Positions 7,338 to 17,169 of a stretch of DNA of 64,000 nt are shown piece by piece. Numbering within the stretch: position 1 is the stretch's first letter; every line of letters starts with the position of its first letter. The notes under the pieces were generated by a model. It saw nothing but the letters and a program-made list of their open reading frames with translations. It made no database searches and was not told where the DNA came from. The position numbers were made by a program, and so were the translations under genes. This stretch comes from Geothrix oryzisoli (GTDB taxonomy: Bacteria > Acidobacteriota > Holophagae > Holophagales > Holophagaceae): assembly GCF_022808865.1 (NCBI RefSeq), contig NZ_JAKZLB010000003.1, positions 253,875-317,874 on the forward strand, read 5' to 3'.

Positions 7338-8953
7338 TTGGACTCCTGCTCGAAGTGGTAGGGGCCGTGGGTGATGGTGGGGATCGTCTCGAAGTTCTCC
7401 TGGATGGGCGGGCTGGGAAGGGTCCATTCAAGCGTGACGCCACCCCAGGGGTTGTCCTCCGCCTTCGGGCCCTTGAAGAGCGCGTAGAGCAGCGTCCCGA
7501 AGTAGGTCAGCAGGCCCAGCACCAGGAACCAGCTGCCGACCGTGGCCACCACGTGCATGGTGTGGAACTGGGGCAGGTGGACGTAGTAGCGGCGGGGCAT
7601 GCCCATCATGCCGAGGATCAGCATGCCGAAGTAGAGCATGTTGAAGCCGATGAAGATGGGGAACCAGGAGACGTAGATGGCCTTCTTGGAATACATCTTC
7701 CCGAACATCTTGGGGAACCAGTAGAGCAGGGCCGCGAAGAACCCCATGCCGGTGCCGCCGAACATCACGTAGTGGAAGTGGCCCACGATGAAGTAGGTGT
7801 CGTGGATGTGCACGTTGATGGCCAGCGCGCCCTGCATGACGCCCGTGAGGCCGCCGATGGCGAAGAGGAAGATGAAGGTGAGCGCGAACAGCAGCGGCGG
7901 CTGGAAGTCGATGCTGCCTTTGTAGAGGGTGCTCACCCAGTTGAAGACCTTGATGGCGCTGGGCACCGCCACGATCATCGTCAGCAGCGAGAAGAGCAGG
8001 GTGGCCAGGTTGCTCATGCCGGAGGTGAACATGTGGTGGGCCCACACCAGGCTGCCGACGCCGGCGATGGCCATGCTGGAGAACGCGATGGCCTTGTAGC
8101 CGAAGATGGTCCGCTTGGCGAAGGTGGGGATGATCTCGGTGATGGCGCCCATGGCCGGCAGGATCATGATGTAGACGGCCGGGTGCGAGTAGATCCAGAA
8201 GAGGTGCTGGTAGAGCAGCGGATCACCGCCCTTGGCGGGGTCGAAGATGCCAATGCCGAAGAAGCGTTCGAGGATCACCAGCACCAGGGTGATGGCCACG
8301 ATGGGGGTGGCGAGGAGCTGGATCCAGGAGGTGGAGTACAGCGCCCAGCACATGAGGGGCATGCGGAACCACTTCATGCCCGGGGCCCGCAGGCGGTGGA
8401 TGGTGGTGATGAAGTTGATGCCCGTCAGCATGGACGAGAAGCCCAGCACGAAGGCCGCGAAGACCGCCAGGCTCACGTTGGTGCCCGTCTTCAGGCTGAA
8501 GGGGGCGTAGAAGGACCAGCCCGTGTCCGGGGCGCCGCCGCCGGTGAACAGGGACAGGACGGCGAGGATGGCGCCCGCCATGAAGAAGTACCAGGAGGCC
8601 AGGTTCAGCCGCGGGAACGCCACATCCTTCGCGCCGATGAGGATCGGCAGGAAGAAGTTTCCGAAGACGGCGGGCAGGCCCGGGATGACGAACAGGAAGA
8701 TCATGATCACGCCGTGCAGCGTGAACAGGGCGTTGTAGGTCTGGGCGGTGATGAGCTTCTGGAAGGTGGTCAGCTGCACCAGGCGCATGACGAAGCCGAC
8801 GCCCATGGCGATGAGGAAGAAGCTGATCATCGAGTAGAGATAGAGCACCCCGATGCGCTTGTGATCGGTGGTGGTCAGCCAGGCCAGCAGGCCCTTGCGC
8901 TTGCCGGTGTCCACCAGATAGCTGGGCTGTGCGGTGGCAGCGTGGGTGGTCAT
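7334..8953 (-). CDS. coxA: cytochrome c oxidase subunit I, A2-type heme-copper oxidase
   Basis: The catalytic subunit, which reduces oxygen to water at the heme a3/CuB site and pumps protons. 539 residues, about 12 TM helices. Visible ligands are H80 (low-spin heme), H257 with the cross-link Tyr Y261 in IYSHPAVYI, the HH pair 306-307, and H392/H394 in GHFHYV. The D-channel end Glu of A1 enzymes (HPEVY) is Ala. The preceding Tyr-Ser pair Y255-S256 is the signature of A2-type oxidases such as those of Rhodothermus and Thermus caa3, where it is held to replace the Glu. HDTYFIV supplies the Mg-site residues. The start overlaps the stop of the SCO gene. Confidence 0.97.
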   Translation of the reverse strand: MTTHAATAQPSYLVDTGKRKGLLAWLTTTDHKRIGVLYLYSMISFFLIAMGVGFVMRLVQLTTFQKLITAQTYNALFTLHGVIMIFLFVIPGLPAVFGNFFLPILIGAKDVAFPRLNLASWYFFMAGAILAVLSLFTGGGAPDTGWSFYAPFSLKTGTNVSLAVFAAFVLGFSSMLTGINFITTIHRLRAPGMKWFRMPLMCWALYSTSWIQLLATPIVAITLVLVILERFFGIGIFDPAKGGDPLLYQHLFWIYSHPAVYIMILPAMGAITEIIPTFAKRTIFGYKAIAFSSMAIAGVGSLVWAHHMFTSGMSNLATLLFSLLTMIVAVPSAIKVFNWVSTLYKGSIDFQPPLLFALTFIFLFAIGGLTGVMQGALAINVHIHDTYFIVGHFHYVMFGGTGMGFFAALLYWFPKMFGKMYSKKAIYVSWFPIFIGFNMLYFGMLILGMMGMPRRYYVHLPQFHTMHVVATVGSWFLVLGLLTYFGTLLYALFKGPKAEDNPWGGVTLEWTLPSPPIQENFETIPTITHGPYHFEQESK

Positions 8954-9804
8954 TCGGCCTCCTCGGACTTGGACTTGCGGCCCCGGCGGACGAGGGCCAC
9001 CACGAAGATCAGGGCCGCGAGGATGATCACGGTGGCGCCGATGCTGGTGGTGTTCAGGACATACCTGCGTCCCGCGGGGTCATAGCTGAAGCAGAACTTC
9101 AGGAACTTGTTGATGGTGGGCTGGGCCTCGCCGCGGGCGGCCTCCTGGGCGGCCAGCTGGAGGTCGGCGGGCAGGTAGGTCACGCCGTACATGTAGCGCG
9201 TCACCTTGCCCTGGGGGCTGATGAAGATGATGGCGGCGGCGTGGACGAAGTCCTCGCCCACCTTCTTGTATTTGAATCCGACGGCATCCGCCAGGGCCCG
9301 GGTGGTGGCGCCGGGACCGGTGAGGAAGCGCCAGGCGGCGGGGGGGAAGGGCCGGGTGAGCTCGCCGAGGTAGTTGGTGCGCTTCTGGGCGGCGATTTCG
9401 GGCTCGTCCCGCTCGTCGAAGCTGACCGTGATGACCTGGAAGTCCTTTCCGGGAACGGCCTCGGTGCGGTTGAGCACCTCGACCACGCCGTTGAGCTGGG
9501 GCGTGCAGATGCCGGCGCAGCGGAAGTAGTTCAGGGTCAGGATGGTGGGCTTGTCGATGAGTTGGCGGAGGGTGACGGGCGTGCCGTCCTCGGCCTTCAG
9601 GACCAGGTCCAGGGGCACGGTGGCGCCGAGCTTCTCGTCGATGCCCACTTCCTGGGGCGTGAACGAGGGTGTGGCCGGACCCTCGACCTGCGTGGGAGCG
9701 GGGGCCGGGGGCGGCTTGGGGGTCTGGGCCTGGACGGGAACGCCCAGGAGCGCGGCGGCAAGGGCCAGGGGCGCAAGGGTGGTGCGGATCTGGCAGAGGT
9801 TCAT
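8950..9804 (-). CDS. SCO1/SenC copper chaperone-like protein
   Basis: A thioredoxin-fold protein that delivers copper to, or reduces, the CuA site of subunit II. The 284-residue protein has an N-terminal signal peptide ending near VQAQ, a Pro-rich linker, the copper-binding CAGICTP motif and the downstream histidine in EDFVHAAAIIF. It also has a C-terminal TM helix (about residues 247-270) followed by a basic tail, so it should be membrane-anchored facing the periplasm. It overlaps both neighbours by ATGA, inside the oxidase operon. Confidence 0.93.
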   Translation of the reverse strand: MNLCQIRTTLAPLALAAALLGVPVQAQTPKPPPAPAPTQVEGPATPSFTPQEVGIDEKLGATVPLDLVLKAEDGTPVTLRQLIDKPTILTLNYFRCAGICTPQLNGVVEVLNRTEAVPGKDFQVITVSFDERDEPEIAAQKRTNYLGELTRPFPPAAWRFLTGPGATTRALADAVGFKYKKVGEDFVHAAAIIFISPQGKVTRYMYGVTYLPADLQLAAQEAARGEAQPTINKFLKFCFSYDPAGRRYVLNTTSIGATVIILAALIFVVALVRRGRKSKSEEAE

Positions 9805-10493
9805 GGCCGGCCTTCTGGATGGGTCTCGGCGTACTCGCGGCAGAGGATGTCGACGGCGCGGGCGACGGGGATGCGGTTGGGGATCACCTCGCCGGCGCTG
9901 GCGAAGAGCTGCTCCATGGCCGCGATGGCCTTGGGATCGCTGGCGCCGTGATCGAAGGCGCCCAGGGACTGCACCACATGGACCAGGGCCATGCGGTCCT
10001 TCTTGGAGAGGTCGTTGTAGGACACCATGGAGCTGCCCTTGATGCCCTCGTTGAGGGTCTTGTAGATGTCCTCGATGCGGGTGCCGTTCTTCCAGCCTGC
10101 GTTCAGGGTGAAGTTGCGGGGCTTGGGATTCAGGCCGGTGCCGCCGGGGCCGTCCCCCTTACCATCAGGGCCGTGGCAGGTGGCGCAGGTCTGGGCGTAG
10201 ATCGCCTTGCCGCGGGCCATGAGGGCCGGGTTGGGCGTCATCACGGTCTTGGGATCGATGGGCGGGATGGTCTGGCTGGCCTGGGCGGGGTAGTCCGTGG
10301 GATCCAGCCAGCCGGTCTCGCCCTGCACGGCCTTCACGGGAGTCCCCGTGGTGGCCGTGTGGGCCTGGTAACGCAGGCCGGGCAGCACGGTGAAGCCGAA
10401 GAAGGCGGCGATGAAGATGAAGCAGATCACCACCAGCAGGGCGGAGAGCAGGCGCTTCAGTTCCTCGGGGGAAAGGTAGTCGTGGATCTTCAT
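9801..10493 (-). CDS. membrane-anchored monoheme cytochrome c
   Basis: A 230-residue cytochrome with one N-terminal TM anchor (about residues 14-38) and a single heme site CATCH at 103-107, followed by a class I cytochrome c fold with GPDGKGDGPGG and a likely Met ligand in GSSMVSY. It sits between actF and the SCO gene. The actDE fusion already supplies a monoheme ActE-like domain, so this may be an extra carrier linking complex III to the caa3 oxidase. Alternatively it could be the true ActE equivalent; sequence alone does not decide. Its start overlaps the actF stop. Confidence 0.9.
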   Translation of the reverse strand: MKIHDYLSPEELKRLLSALLVVICFIFIAAFFGFTVLPGLRYQAHTATTGTPVKAVQGETGWLDPTDYPAQASQTIPPIDPKTVMTPNPALMARGKAIYAQTCATCHGPDGKGDGPGGTGLNPKPRNFTLNAGWKNGTRIEDIYKTLNEGIKGSSMVSYNDLSKKDRMALVHVVQSLGAFDHGASDPKAIAAMEQLFASAGEVIPNRIPVARAVDILCREYAETHPEGRP

Positions 10494-11638
10494 AGGCGGA
10501 ACTCCAGACCCTCACGCAGGAAGGGATCGCCGACGGGCATGTCCTCGCCCTTCTGCATGGCACCGCGGATCCACAGGAGGATCCCGCCCAGGAAGAAGAG
10601 GGCGAAGCTGAGCTCGGGCCAGGAGAAGCGGGGGCTGGCGCCGAGGATGGGGAAGATGAGCCAGTAGACGTCCAGCACGTGCGCTCCGAGCATCAGGAAG
10701 GCCACGCGGCGGAGGCGCCGGGGATCCTTCTTCGAGTCCCGGGTCACCAGGGCGAAGAAGGGCAGGACGAAGTGCAGGCCGGCCAGAGCGAGGGTGATGA
10801 GCCGCCAGGATCCGGCCAGGCGTACCTTGTACCAGATGACCTCGTCCGGCAGGTTCGCGTACCACATGAGCATGTACTGGGCGAAGCCGATGTAGGACCA
10901 GAACACCGTGAAGGCGAAGAGGAAGCCGCCCAGGTTGTAGAGGTGGTCGCCCTTCACGCCCTCCAGGCGGCCTTCGTCCTGGAGGTGCAGGACGCAGAGG
11001 GCCGTGGTCGCGAGGCCGCTGAGGAAGGCGCCGGCGAAGACGTAGACACCGAAGATGTCGCTGTACCACTCGGGCGTAAGGCCAGAGAGCCAGTCGAAGG
11101 CGATGAGGGTGATCACCAGGGCGAAGATGGCCATGAAGGCCGGGGCGAACTTGCGGGCCCGGAAGTTGAAGGCGGGATCCTTCGTGGCGTCCTGCTTCAG
11201 CGAGCCGCCCACCAGCACCCAGAGGCCCAGGAGGCAGAGGGCCAGGGCCACGATGGTGCGGGCCGAGAAGAAGGGCAGGCTCAGCCAGAAGGCCTTGCCG
11301 GCCAGGAGCGGGTGGTGGGCCGCCTCGGGCCGCGCGCCGGGGTAGAGCACGGGAATGGCCGCCAGGGCGATGAGGCCGACCGGCACCGCGGGGATCAGGA
11401 GGGTGGCCAGGCGCTCGGGGATGCGCCGCACGGGCACGCTCCACTTGGCGCTGACGAGGTGCTCCAGGGCCACGATGAACAGCGAGCCCAGGCCCAGGGT
11501 GAAGAGCAGCACGAACCAGAGGATCCAGTTGGCCCAGAAGCGCTCGGGGCCGGCGGCGGCGTAAGCGCCGAGGACGCCGAGGGCACCCAGGGCCGTGGCG
11601 CCCCAGAGGAGGTTGGAGGTGTTCTTGGTCTGGCTCAT
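10490..11638 (-). CDS. actF: alternative complex III subunit ActF
   Basis: A polytopic membrane subunit (382 residues, about ten TM helices) of alternative complex III, the quinol:electron acceptor oxidoreductase that replaces cytochrome bc1. It has the ActF/ActC-like helical bundle with many aromatic helices (FWSYIGFAQYMLMWYANLP). I start it at MSQTKNTSNLLW, whose ATG overlaps the actDE stop as ATGA; the frame is open upstream but that part is only antisense-like. It has no cofactor motif, and stabilises the membrane arm in known structures. Confidence 0.92.
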   Translation of the reverse strand: MSQTKNTSNLLWGATALGALGVLGAYAAAGPERFWANWILWFVLLFTLGLGSLFIVALEHLVSAKWSVPVRRIPERLATLLIPAVPVGLIALAAIPVLYPGARPEAAHHPLLAGKAFWLSLPFFSARTIVALALCLLGLWVLVGGSLKQDATKDPAFNFRARKFAPAFMAIFALVITLIAFDWLSGLTPEWYSDIFGVYVFAGAFLSGLATTALCVLHLQDEGRLEGVKGDHLYNLGGFLFAFTVFWSYIGFAQYMLMWYANLPDEVIWYKVRLAGSWRLITLALAGLHFVLPFFALVTRDSKKDPRRLRRVAFLMLGAHVLDVYWLIFPILGASPRFSWPELSFALFFLGGILLWIRGAMQKGEDMPVGDPFLREGLEFRL

Positions 11639-12777
11639 CGGGCGGCCACCTTCAGGTCCTCGTCCTTGGCGTTCTGGGCGCGCTGGAGGGCGCGCACGTA
11701 GTGCACCACCGCCCAACGCTCCTGCTCGGAGAGGTAGGGAGCATGGGAGGGCATGGCGTTCTTCCCGTTCACGATGGCCCAGTAGATCTTGCCATCCGGG
11801 TAGTCGCGGAACTGCTGGGCCTGCAGGTTGGCGGGCTTGGCACCGTAGGCGGCGGTCAGGCTGCCCACACCGTTGCCGACGGCCCCGTGGCAGACCTCAC
11901 ACCGGTTGGTGTAGACCTTGCGGCCGGTGGCGAAGACGGCCTTGGTGCGGGGCAGGGGGTTCACCAGGGCGGCGGCCTCCTCCTGGGTGCCCGTGGCCGT
12001 GGGCAGGTAGCCCCGGGCCACGGTGCCCGGCACCGGCAGCTGCATGCCGTGGCCGTCCTTGAAGAAGGTGGAGGCCTTCTGCGCGTTGAGACGGGGCTGA
12101 TCCTGCATGTTGGCCATGGGCTTGAGCAGGGGGAACCACTTGGTGGCGAAATACATCCCCAGGCCCGCCACCACGCAGGCGGCGAAGATGCCGCCCAGGG
12201 TGCGCAGGATGTAGTCGCTGGTGAGGAAGGGGCTGCGATCGGGCGCGGGCAGGGTTTCGATCTCGATGGCACCGGCATCCCGGAGGGTCTTGGCGGCGGC
12301 CTCGCTGTCGAAGGCTTCGTTCTCGGCCTCCAGGGCCAGGACGTAGCGATCCCGGGTGATGCCCTTGATGGACTTGGAGGACAGCACCGGGTGGCCGAAG
12401 AAGGGCAGCTTGTTCAGCAGGTGCAGCATCCCCAGTCCCGCCGTGAAGGTGGCGAAGAGCACCGTCACTTCGAACATGATGGGGATGAAGGCTTCCCAGG
12501 AACCGGCCCCCTTGCCGCCGGTGATGATGGGGTAGTCGATGGCGCTGATCCAGTACTGGAAGCCGAAGGCTGTGAGGGCCCCCAGGATGCCCATGACCAG
12601 CACCATGCCGCCCAGGGGGGAGCGACGGAGGCCCAGGGCCTCGTCGATGCCGTGGATGGCGTAGGGGGTGTAGGCCTCCACGGTGCCCAGCTTGCTGGCG
12701 CGCACCTTGAGAATGGCCTGCATCAGGGCATCGGGCGTCTCGAAGACACCGAGAACCGAATACGAGGTCTCAGGCAT
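11635..12777 (-). CDS. actD: ActD-ActE fusion: DUF3341 domain plus monoheme cytochrome c
   Basis: Residues 1-185 form the ActD (DUF3341) part: SYSVLGVFETPDALMQAI, then two TM helices around residues 57-77 and 100-122, and a soluble DRYVLALEAEN region. A third TM (about 203-225) leads to a periplasmic cytochrome c domain with CEVCH near residue 292 and a candidate Met ligand in NAMPSHAPYLS. In the described Rhodothermus complex ActD and ActE are separate proteins, so this is a fused form. The second ATG (MPETSYS) is preferred because GGAG lies nine bases before it; it overlaps the actC end by eight bases. Confidence 0.92.
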   Translation of the reverse strand: MPETSYSVLGVFETPDALMQAILKVRASKLGTVEAYTPYAIHGIDEALGLRRSPLGGMVLVMGILGALTAFGFQYWISAIDYPIITGGKGAGSWEAFIPIMFEVTVLFATFTAGLGMLHLLNKLPFFGHPVLSSKSIKGITRDRYVLALEAENEAFDSEAAAKTLRDAGAIEIETLPAPDRSPFLTSDYILRTLGGIFAACVVAGLGMYFATKWFPLLKPMANMQDQPRLNAQKASTFFKDGHGMQLPVPGTVARGYLPTATGTQEEAAALVNPLPRTKAVFATGRKVYTNRCEVCHGAVGNGVGSLTAAYGAKPANLQAQQFRDYPDGKIYWAIVNGKNAMPSHAPYLSEQERWAVVHYVRALQRAQNAKDEDLKVAAR

Positions 12778-14176
12778 GGTGGTCGTCTCCATGGTGAGAG
12801 GGCTGCGCGTCCGGCAGGATCGCCTTCACTTCCGTGGTGGCGATGACCGGCAGAACCCGGGCGAAGAGCAGGACCAGGGTGAAGAAGATCCCGAAGGTGC
12901 CCAGGAGCACGCCGAAGTCCACCATGGTGGGCTTGTAGATGCGCCAGGCGGAGGGCAGGTAGTCCTGGTGCAGCGAGATCACGATGATCACGAAACGCTC
13001 GAACCACATGCCGATGGTCACGCCGACGGCCACCAGGATCATCCAGAAGTAGCTGGAGCGGGCCTTCTTGAACCAGAGGATCTGGGGGATGAGGATGTTG
13101 CAGCTGATGGTGACCCAGCCGGCCCAGCCGTAGGTGCCCGTGATGATGTTCATGAAGGCGTGGTGGAGGTACTCGTTCATGGAATACCAGGCCGTGAAGC
13201 CCTCCATCATGTAGCTGTAGCCCATGATGCAGCTCATGGCCAGGATCACCTTGTTCATCACATCCAGGTGCCGCATGGTGATCAGGTTCTTGAGCTGCAT
13301 GGTCTCGCGCACCACCACCAGCACCATGACCACCATGGCGAAGCCGGCGAAGATGGCGCCCGCCACGAAGTAGGGCGGGAAGATGGTCATGTGCCAGCCC
13401 GGCACCACCGAGGTGGCGAAGTCGAAGCTCACCACGGAGTGCACGGAGAGCACCAGGCCCGTGGCCAGGCCCGCCAGCAGCAGGTAGGCCTTCTCGTAGT
13501 GCTGCCAGTGGGTGGCGGCGCCGCGCCAGCCCATGGCCAGCACGGTGTAGATGACCTTCCGCAGCTTGCTGGTGGTGCGGTCGCGCATGGAGGCGATGTC
13601 GGGGATGAGGCCCAGGTACCAGAACATCAGGGACACGGAGAAGTAGGTGTTCACCGCGAAGACGTCCCAGAGCAGCGGCGACCGGAAGTTGGTCCAGAGG
13701 GCGCGCTGGTTCGGGTAGGGGAAGAGCCAGTAGGCCAGCCAGGGGCGACCCACGTGGATGAGGGGGAAGATCACGGCGCAGATGACCGCGAAGATGGTCA
13801 TGGCCTCCGCGAACCGGGCGATGGCGTTGCGCCAGCGCTTGCGGAACAGGAAGAGGATGGCCGAGATCAGCGTGCCGGCGTGGCCGATGCCCACCCAGAA
13901 CACGAAGTTGATGATGTCGAAGGCCCAGAACACGGGGCTGGTGTTGCCCCAGGCGCCGATGCCCAGGTAGAAGGTGTAGCCGATGGAGATGACGCCGATG
14001 AGGGCAGCGGTCAGGGTGATGGCCAGGGCGAAGTACCACTGCCTGGGGGGCCGGGTCTCCGGGAAGGCCAGCACCTGGTCATCGAGGCTGCCCGGCGTGA
14101 CCTTGCCCACGTAGAGGGAGGGTTCAACCAGGCCCTCCGGGATGTCGCCGGCGGACGTGGCGGCATCAAGCTTCAT
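12770..14176 (-). CDS. actC: alternative complex III subunit ActC (NrfD/PsrC family)
   Basis: A 468-residue NrfD-like quinol-oxidising membrane subunit with about ten TM helices. It takes electrons from menaquinol or another quinol and passes them to the iron-sulfur clusters of ActB. Conserved stretches include IGHAGTLISAILFLFRKRWR and the HVGRPWLAYWLFPYPNQR loop typical of ActC. The C-terminus is His/Asp rich. It overlaps the actB stop by 11 bases, as expected for subunits made in fixed ratio. Confidence 0.95.
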   Translation of the reverse strand: MKLDAATSAGDIPEGLVEPSLYVGKVTPGSLDDQVLAFPETRPPRQWYFALAITLTAALIGVISIGYTFYLGIGAWGNTSPVFWAFDIINFVFWVGIGHAGTLISAILFLFRKRWRNAIARFAEAMTIFAVICAVIFPLIHVGRPWLAYWLFPYPNQRALWTNFRSPLLWDVFAVNTYFSVSLMFWYLGLIPDIASMRDRTTSKLRKVIYTVLAMGWRGAATHWQHYEKAYLLLAGLATGLVLSVHSVVSFDFATSVVPGWHMTIFPPYFVAGAIFAGFAMVVMVLVVVRETMQLKNLITMRHLDVMNKVILAMSCIMGYSYMMEGFTAWYSMNEYLHHAFMNIITGTYGWAGWVTISCNILIPQILWFKKARSSYFWMILVAVGVTIGMWFERFVIIVISLHQDYLPSAWRIYKPTMVDFGVLLGTFGIFFTLVLLFARVLPVIATTEVKAILPDAQPSHHGDDHHA

Positions 14177-17165
14177 GGTGACCTCCCTCGACAGCGGGGT
14201 TCTTCAGATCGGCCAGGTAGGTGATGGCGGGCTTGACGCCCAGCTCCTCCAGCACCCGGTAGGCGCGGGACGCGGCCACCAGCTGGGAGACCTTGCTCTT
14301 GGGATCCTTCAAGTCGCCGAACACGATGGCGTCCGAGGAACAGCCGGCCATGCAGGCGGTGGTGATCTCGCCGTCGAGGATGGCGCGACCATCGCCCTTG
14401 GCCCGGATCTTCACATCGTTGATGCGCTGCACGCAGAAGGAGCACTTCTCCATGACGCCGCGGGGACGGACGGTGACCTCAGGGTTGTAGGCCAGGGTCT
14501 CGGGCTCGGTCTTGTAGGCGGTGTACTCGAGGAAGTTGAAGCGGCGCACCTTGTAGGGGCAGTTGTTGGCGCAGTAGCGGGTGCCCACGCAGCGGTTGTA
14601 GGCCATCTGGTTCAGGCCCTCGGGGCTGTGGTTGGTGGCGTTCACCGGGCAGACGTTCTCGCAGGGCGCGTTGTCGCAGTGCTGGCACAGCATGGGCTGG
14701 TGGACGACCTTGGGGTTCTCCAGCTCCCCCTCGTAGTAGCGGTCGATGCGGATCCAGTGCATCTCCCGGCCGCGGGCCACCTGCTCGGGGCCCACCACCG
14801 GCACGTTGTTCTCGGACTGGCAGGCCACCACGCAGGCGGAGCAGCCCGTGCAGGCGGCCAGGTCGATGACCATGCCCCACTTGTGGTCGGGGAACCGCTG
14901 CTCTTCGTAGAGGGTGACCAACTCGGGACCGTGGTGGTGGCCCTGGGGGTTGTGGGCGAACTCATCCATGGTGAGGGAGCGGACGAGGTCCCGGCCCTCC
15001 ATGCGGTGGTGGCTCTGGGTGCGGGAGAGCTCCTTCCGGCCGCCGGCCTTGGCCAGGCGGGCGCCGGTGCGCGCGTTGGCGGAGGCGGGGTCCAAGCCCA
15101 GGAAGGGGAAGGCGTCGACGCCCACACCCTTGGCCACGCCGCCGGTCGTGCGGCCGTAGCCCAGGGCCAGGGCCAGGACGCCCTGGGCCTGGCCGGGCTG
15201 GATGACGGCGGGCAGCTTGACGGTGACCCCGTCCAGGGAGAGGGTCACCAGGTCGCCTTCCTCGATGCCCAGGGCCTTGGCGTCCTGCACGGAGACGGCC
15301 ACGGGGTTGTCCCAGGTCATCTTGGTGATGGGATCCGGAGTCTCCTGCAGCCAGCTGTTGTTGGCGTGGCGGCCGTCGTGGGTGGCGAAGCCGGGGAAGA
15401 GCACCAGCTCCAGTCCTTCAGCCTTCGAGGCTGCGGCCTTCTTCGCGGCGGCGGCCACCGAGGCACCCTTGAACGCGGGGGCGGGGGTCTTGGCCTCGGC
15501 CTTCACCAGGCCGTCATGGAGGGCCTGTTCGAAGGAGGTGCCGAAGGGCAGTTCCTTCTTCCAGCGGGCCTGGAGGTAGGCGTGGTAGCCGTCGGGGGCG
15601 TTGGTGCCCAGGGCCTTGAGGGCGCCGAGGAGGATGTCCTCGCCCGGGCGCGTGTCGTAGAGGGTGCCGATGGCGGGCTGCTGGAGGACGGCGGCGCCGG
15701 GGGTGGCGTAGTCGCCCCAGCTCTCCAGCCAGTGGTTCTCGGGCAGGAGCAGCTGGCACTGGGCGGCGGTCTCGTCCTCCACCTGGCCGATCCAGGCGCG
15801 GACGGGCACCTTGGCCACGGCGGCCTTCCAGGCGGCGGCCTTCGGGAAGGTGTAGGCGGGGTTCACGTCCCAGAAGATCGCGGCGGCGTAGGCGCCGGAG
15901 GCCATCTTCTGGGCGGCGGCTTCGAGTTCCTTCACCGTGGCGAGGGGCTCGGTGGCGCGGACTCCCACGGCCTCGGAGCCCAGCATGGCGTTCAGCAGGT
16001 GGGCGGCCTGGTGGGCCTCGGCGGGCATCTGGGCCCCGCAGAGCACCACGGCGTTCCGGCCCGCGGTCCGCAGGTCCTTCACCAGGCTGGACCAGGTGGC
16101 CGCCGGGAACCCCGCGGGCGCGCCCGCGGGAATTCCGGACAGATCCGTGCCGGCGGGAAGCGCCACGCCCTTGGCGGCCAGCTCCTTCGCCAGGGCGAAG
16201 GCCGCGGCCCCGAGGCGCGAGGGCGCCACGGGCACGCGCTGGTCGGCGTTGGTGCCCGTCAGCGTGAGGGGGCCTTCCAGCACCCACAGGCGGTTGATGG
16301 GATCGTGGGCGCTCTTGAGGCGGCGCTGGGCGCCCCAGGCGGCCTGGGCCTCGGGATCCTCGCCGTTCAGGAAGTCCGCGCCGAGCGACAGGATGACCTT
16401 GGCCTTGTCCAGCCGGGGCTGGAGGTCCACGGGCTGGCCGTAGCTGGCCAGGCCGGCCACCTCGGCGGCGTCGCCGGCGGCGGGCTCGTAGGCCAGGTGC
16501 TCCAGGGTGGGCAGGGCGGCCTTGAGGTCCGCCAGCAGGGCCTTGCGGCTGGGCGAGGCCACGGCGCCGGAGATCAGCAGCACGGGCTTGCCGGCAGCCT
16601 TGGCGCCCGCCAGGGCCGCGTGGAGGCGGGATTCGGCGTCCGACCATCCGATGATCCGACCCTCCGCCTTCGGAGCCCGCAGGCGGTCCGGATCGTAGAG
16701 GCGCAGCACGTCGGCCATGGTGCGGGGGCTGGTCTTGCCCTTCACGCCGGGGTGTTCGTCATTGCCCGTGAGGTGGATGGGGCGGCCTTCGCGCGTCTTC
16801 ACCAGCAAGGGGTAGACGCGGCGGCCCTCATGGGTGGCGCTGGCGTAGTAGTTGGCCACGCCGGGCACCACTTCGACCGGGCGCTTGGTGTAGGGCACGA
16901 CGGTGCCCTGGCCCTTGCGGTCGCAGGCCACGGTGGCCGCGAGCGCCGCGGCGGCGCTCACCAGGCCCAGGAAATCGCGGCGGGACACGCCGCTCTGGGG
17001 GGGCAGGCCGTGGACATCGTCGTAGCTGGGTCCGGTCGGGATGGCGCCCGGCAGGAACTCGTCATGGGCGGCCTGCTGGGCCTCGGGCGTCTCGATGCGC
17101 TCCTCGAGGGTCCGCCAGAAGCGCGGGGTCTCGAGGGGGCCGTGATCAGGAAGTCGTGTCTTCAT
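14166..17165 (-). CDS. actB: alternative complex III iron-sulfur subunit ActB
   Basis: A 999-residue periplasmic subunit related to molybdopterin oxidoreductases but without the cofactor. A twin-arginine signal SRRDFLGLVSAAAALAATVAC lies around residues 61-81, behind a long N-terminal extension, as in other ActB proteins. The first 700 residues are the molybdopterin-like domain. The last 250 are an HybA/NrfC-type ferredoxin domain with cysteine motifs CTGCSACVVAC, CQHCDNAPCENVCPV, CANNCPY and CSFCVQRI, able to hold several Fe-S clusters. These accept electrons from ActC and pass them to the ActA/ActE hemes. It is followed five bases upstream by a 62-codon ORF. Confidence 0.96.
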   Translation of the reverse strand: MKTRLPDHGPLETPRFWRTLEERIETPEAQQAAHDEFLPGAIPTGPSYDDVHGLPPQSGVSRRDFLGLVSAAAALAATVACDRKGQGTVVPYTKRPVEVVPGVANYYASATHEGRRVYPLLVKTREGRPIHLTGNDEHPGVKGKTSPRTMADVLRLYDPDRLRAPKAEGRIIGWSDAESRLHAALAGAKAAGKPVLLISGAVASPSRKALLADLKAALPTLEHLAYEPAAGDAAEVAGLASYGQPVDLQPRLDKAKVILSLGADFLNGEDPEAQAAWGAQRRLKSAHDPINRLWVLEGPLTLTGTNADQRVPVAPSRLGAAAFALAKELAAKGVALPAGTDLSGIPAGAPAGFPAATWSSLVKDLRTAGRNAVVLCGAQMPAEAHQAAHLLNAMLGSEAVGVRATEPLATVKELEAAAQKMASGAYAAAIFWDVNPAYTFPKAAAWKAAVAKVPVRAWIGQVEDETAAQCQLLLPENHWLESWGDYATPGAAVLQQPAIGTLYDTRPGEDILLGALKALGTNAPDGYHAYLQARWKKELPFGTSFEQALHDGLVKAEAKTPAPAFKGASVAAAAKKAAASKAEGLELVLFPGFATHDGRHANNSWLQETPDPITKMTWDNPVAVSVQDAKALGIEEGDLVTLSLDGVTVKLPAVIQPGQAQGVLALALGYGRTTGGVAKGVGVDAFPFLGLDPASANARTGARLAKAGGRKELSRTQSHHRMEGRDLVRSLTMDEFAHNPQGHHHGPELVTLYEEQRFPDHKWGMVIDLAACTGCSACVVACQSENNVPVVGPEQVARGREMHWIRIDRYYEGELENPKVVHQPMLCQHCDNAPCENVCPVNATNHSPEGLNQMAYNRCVGTRYCANNCPYKVRRFNFLEYTAYKTEPETLAYNPEVTVRPRGVMEKCSFCVQRINDVKIRAKGDGRAILDGEITTACMAGCSSDAIVFGDLKDPKSKVSQLVAASRAYRVLEELGVKPAITYLADLKNPAVEGGHHEA

Positions 17166-17169
17166 CGGG

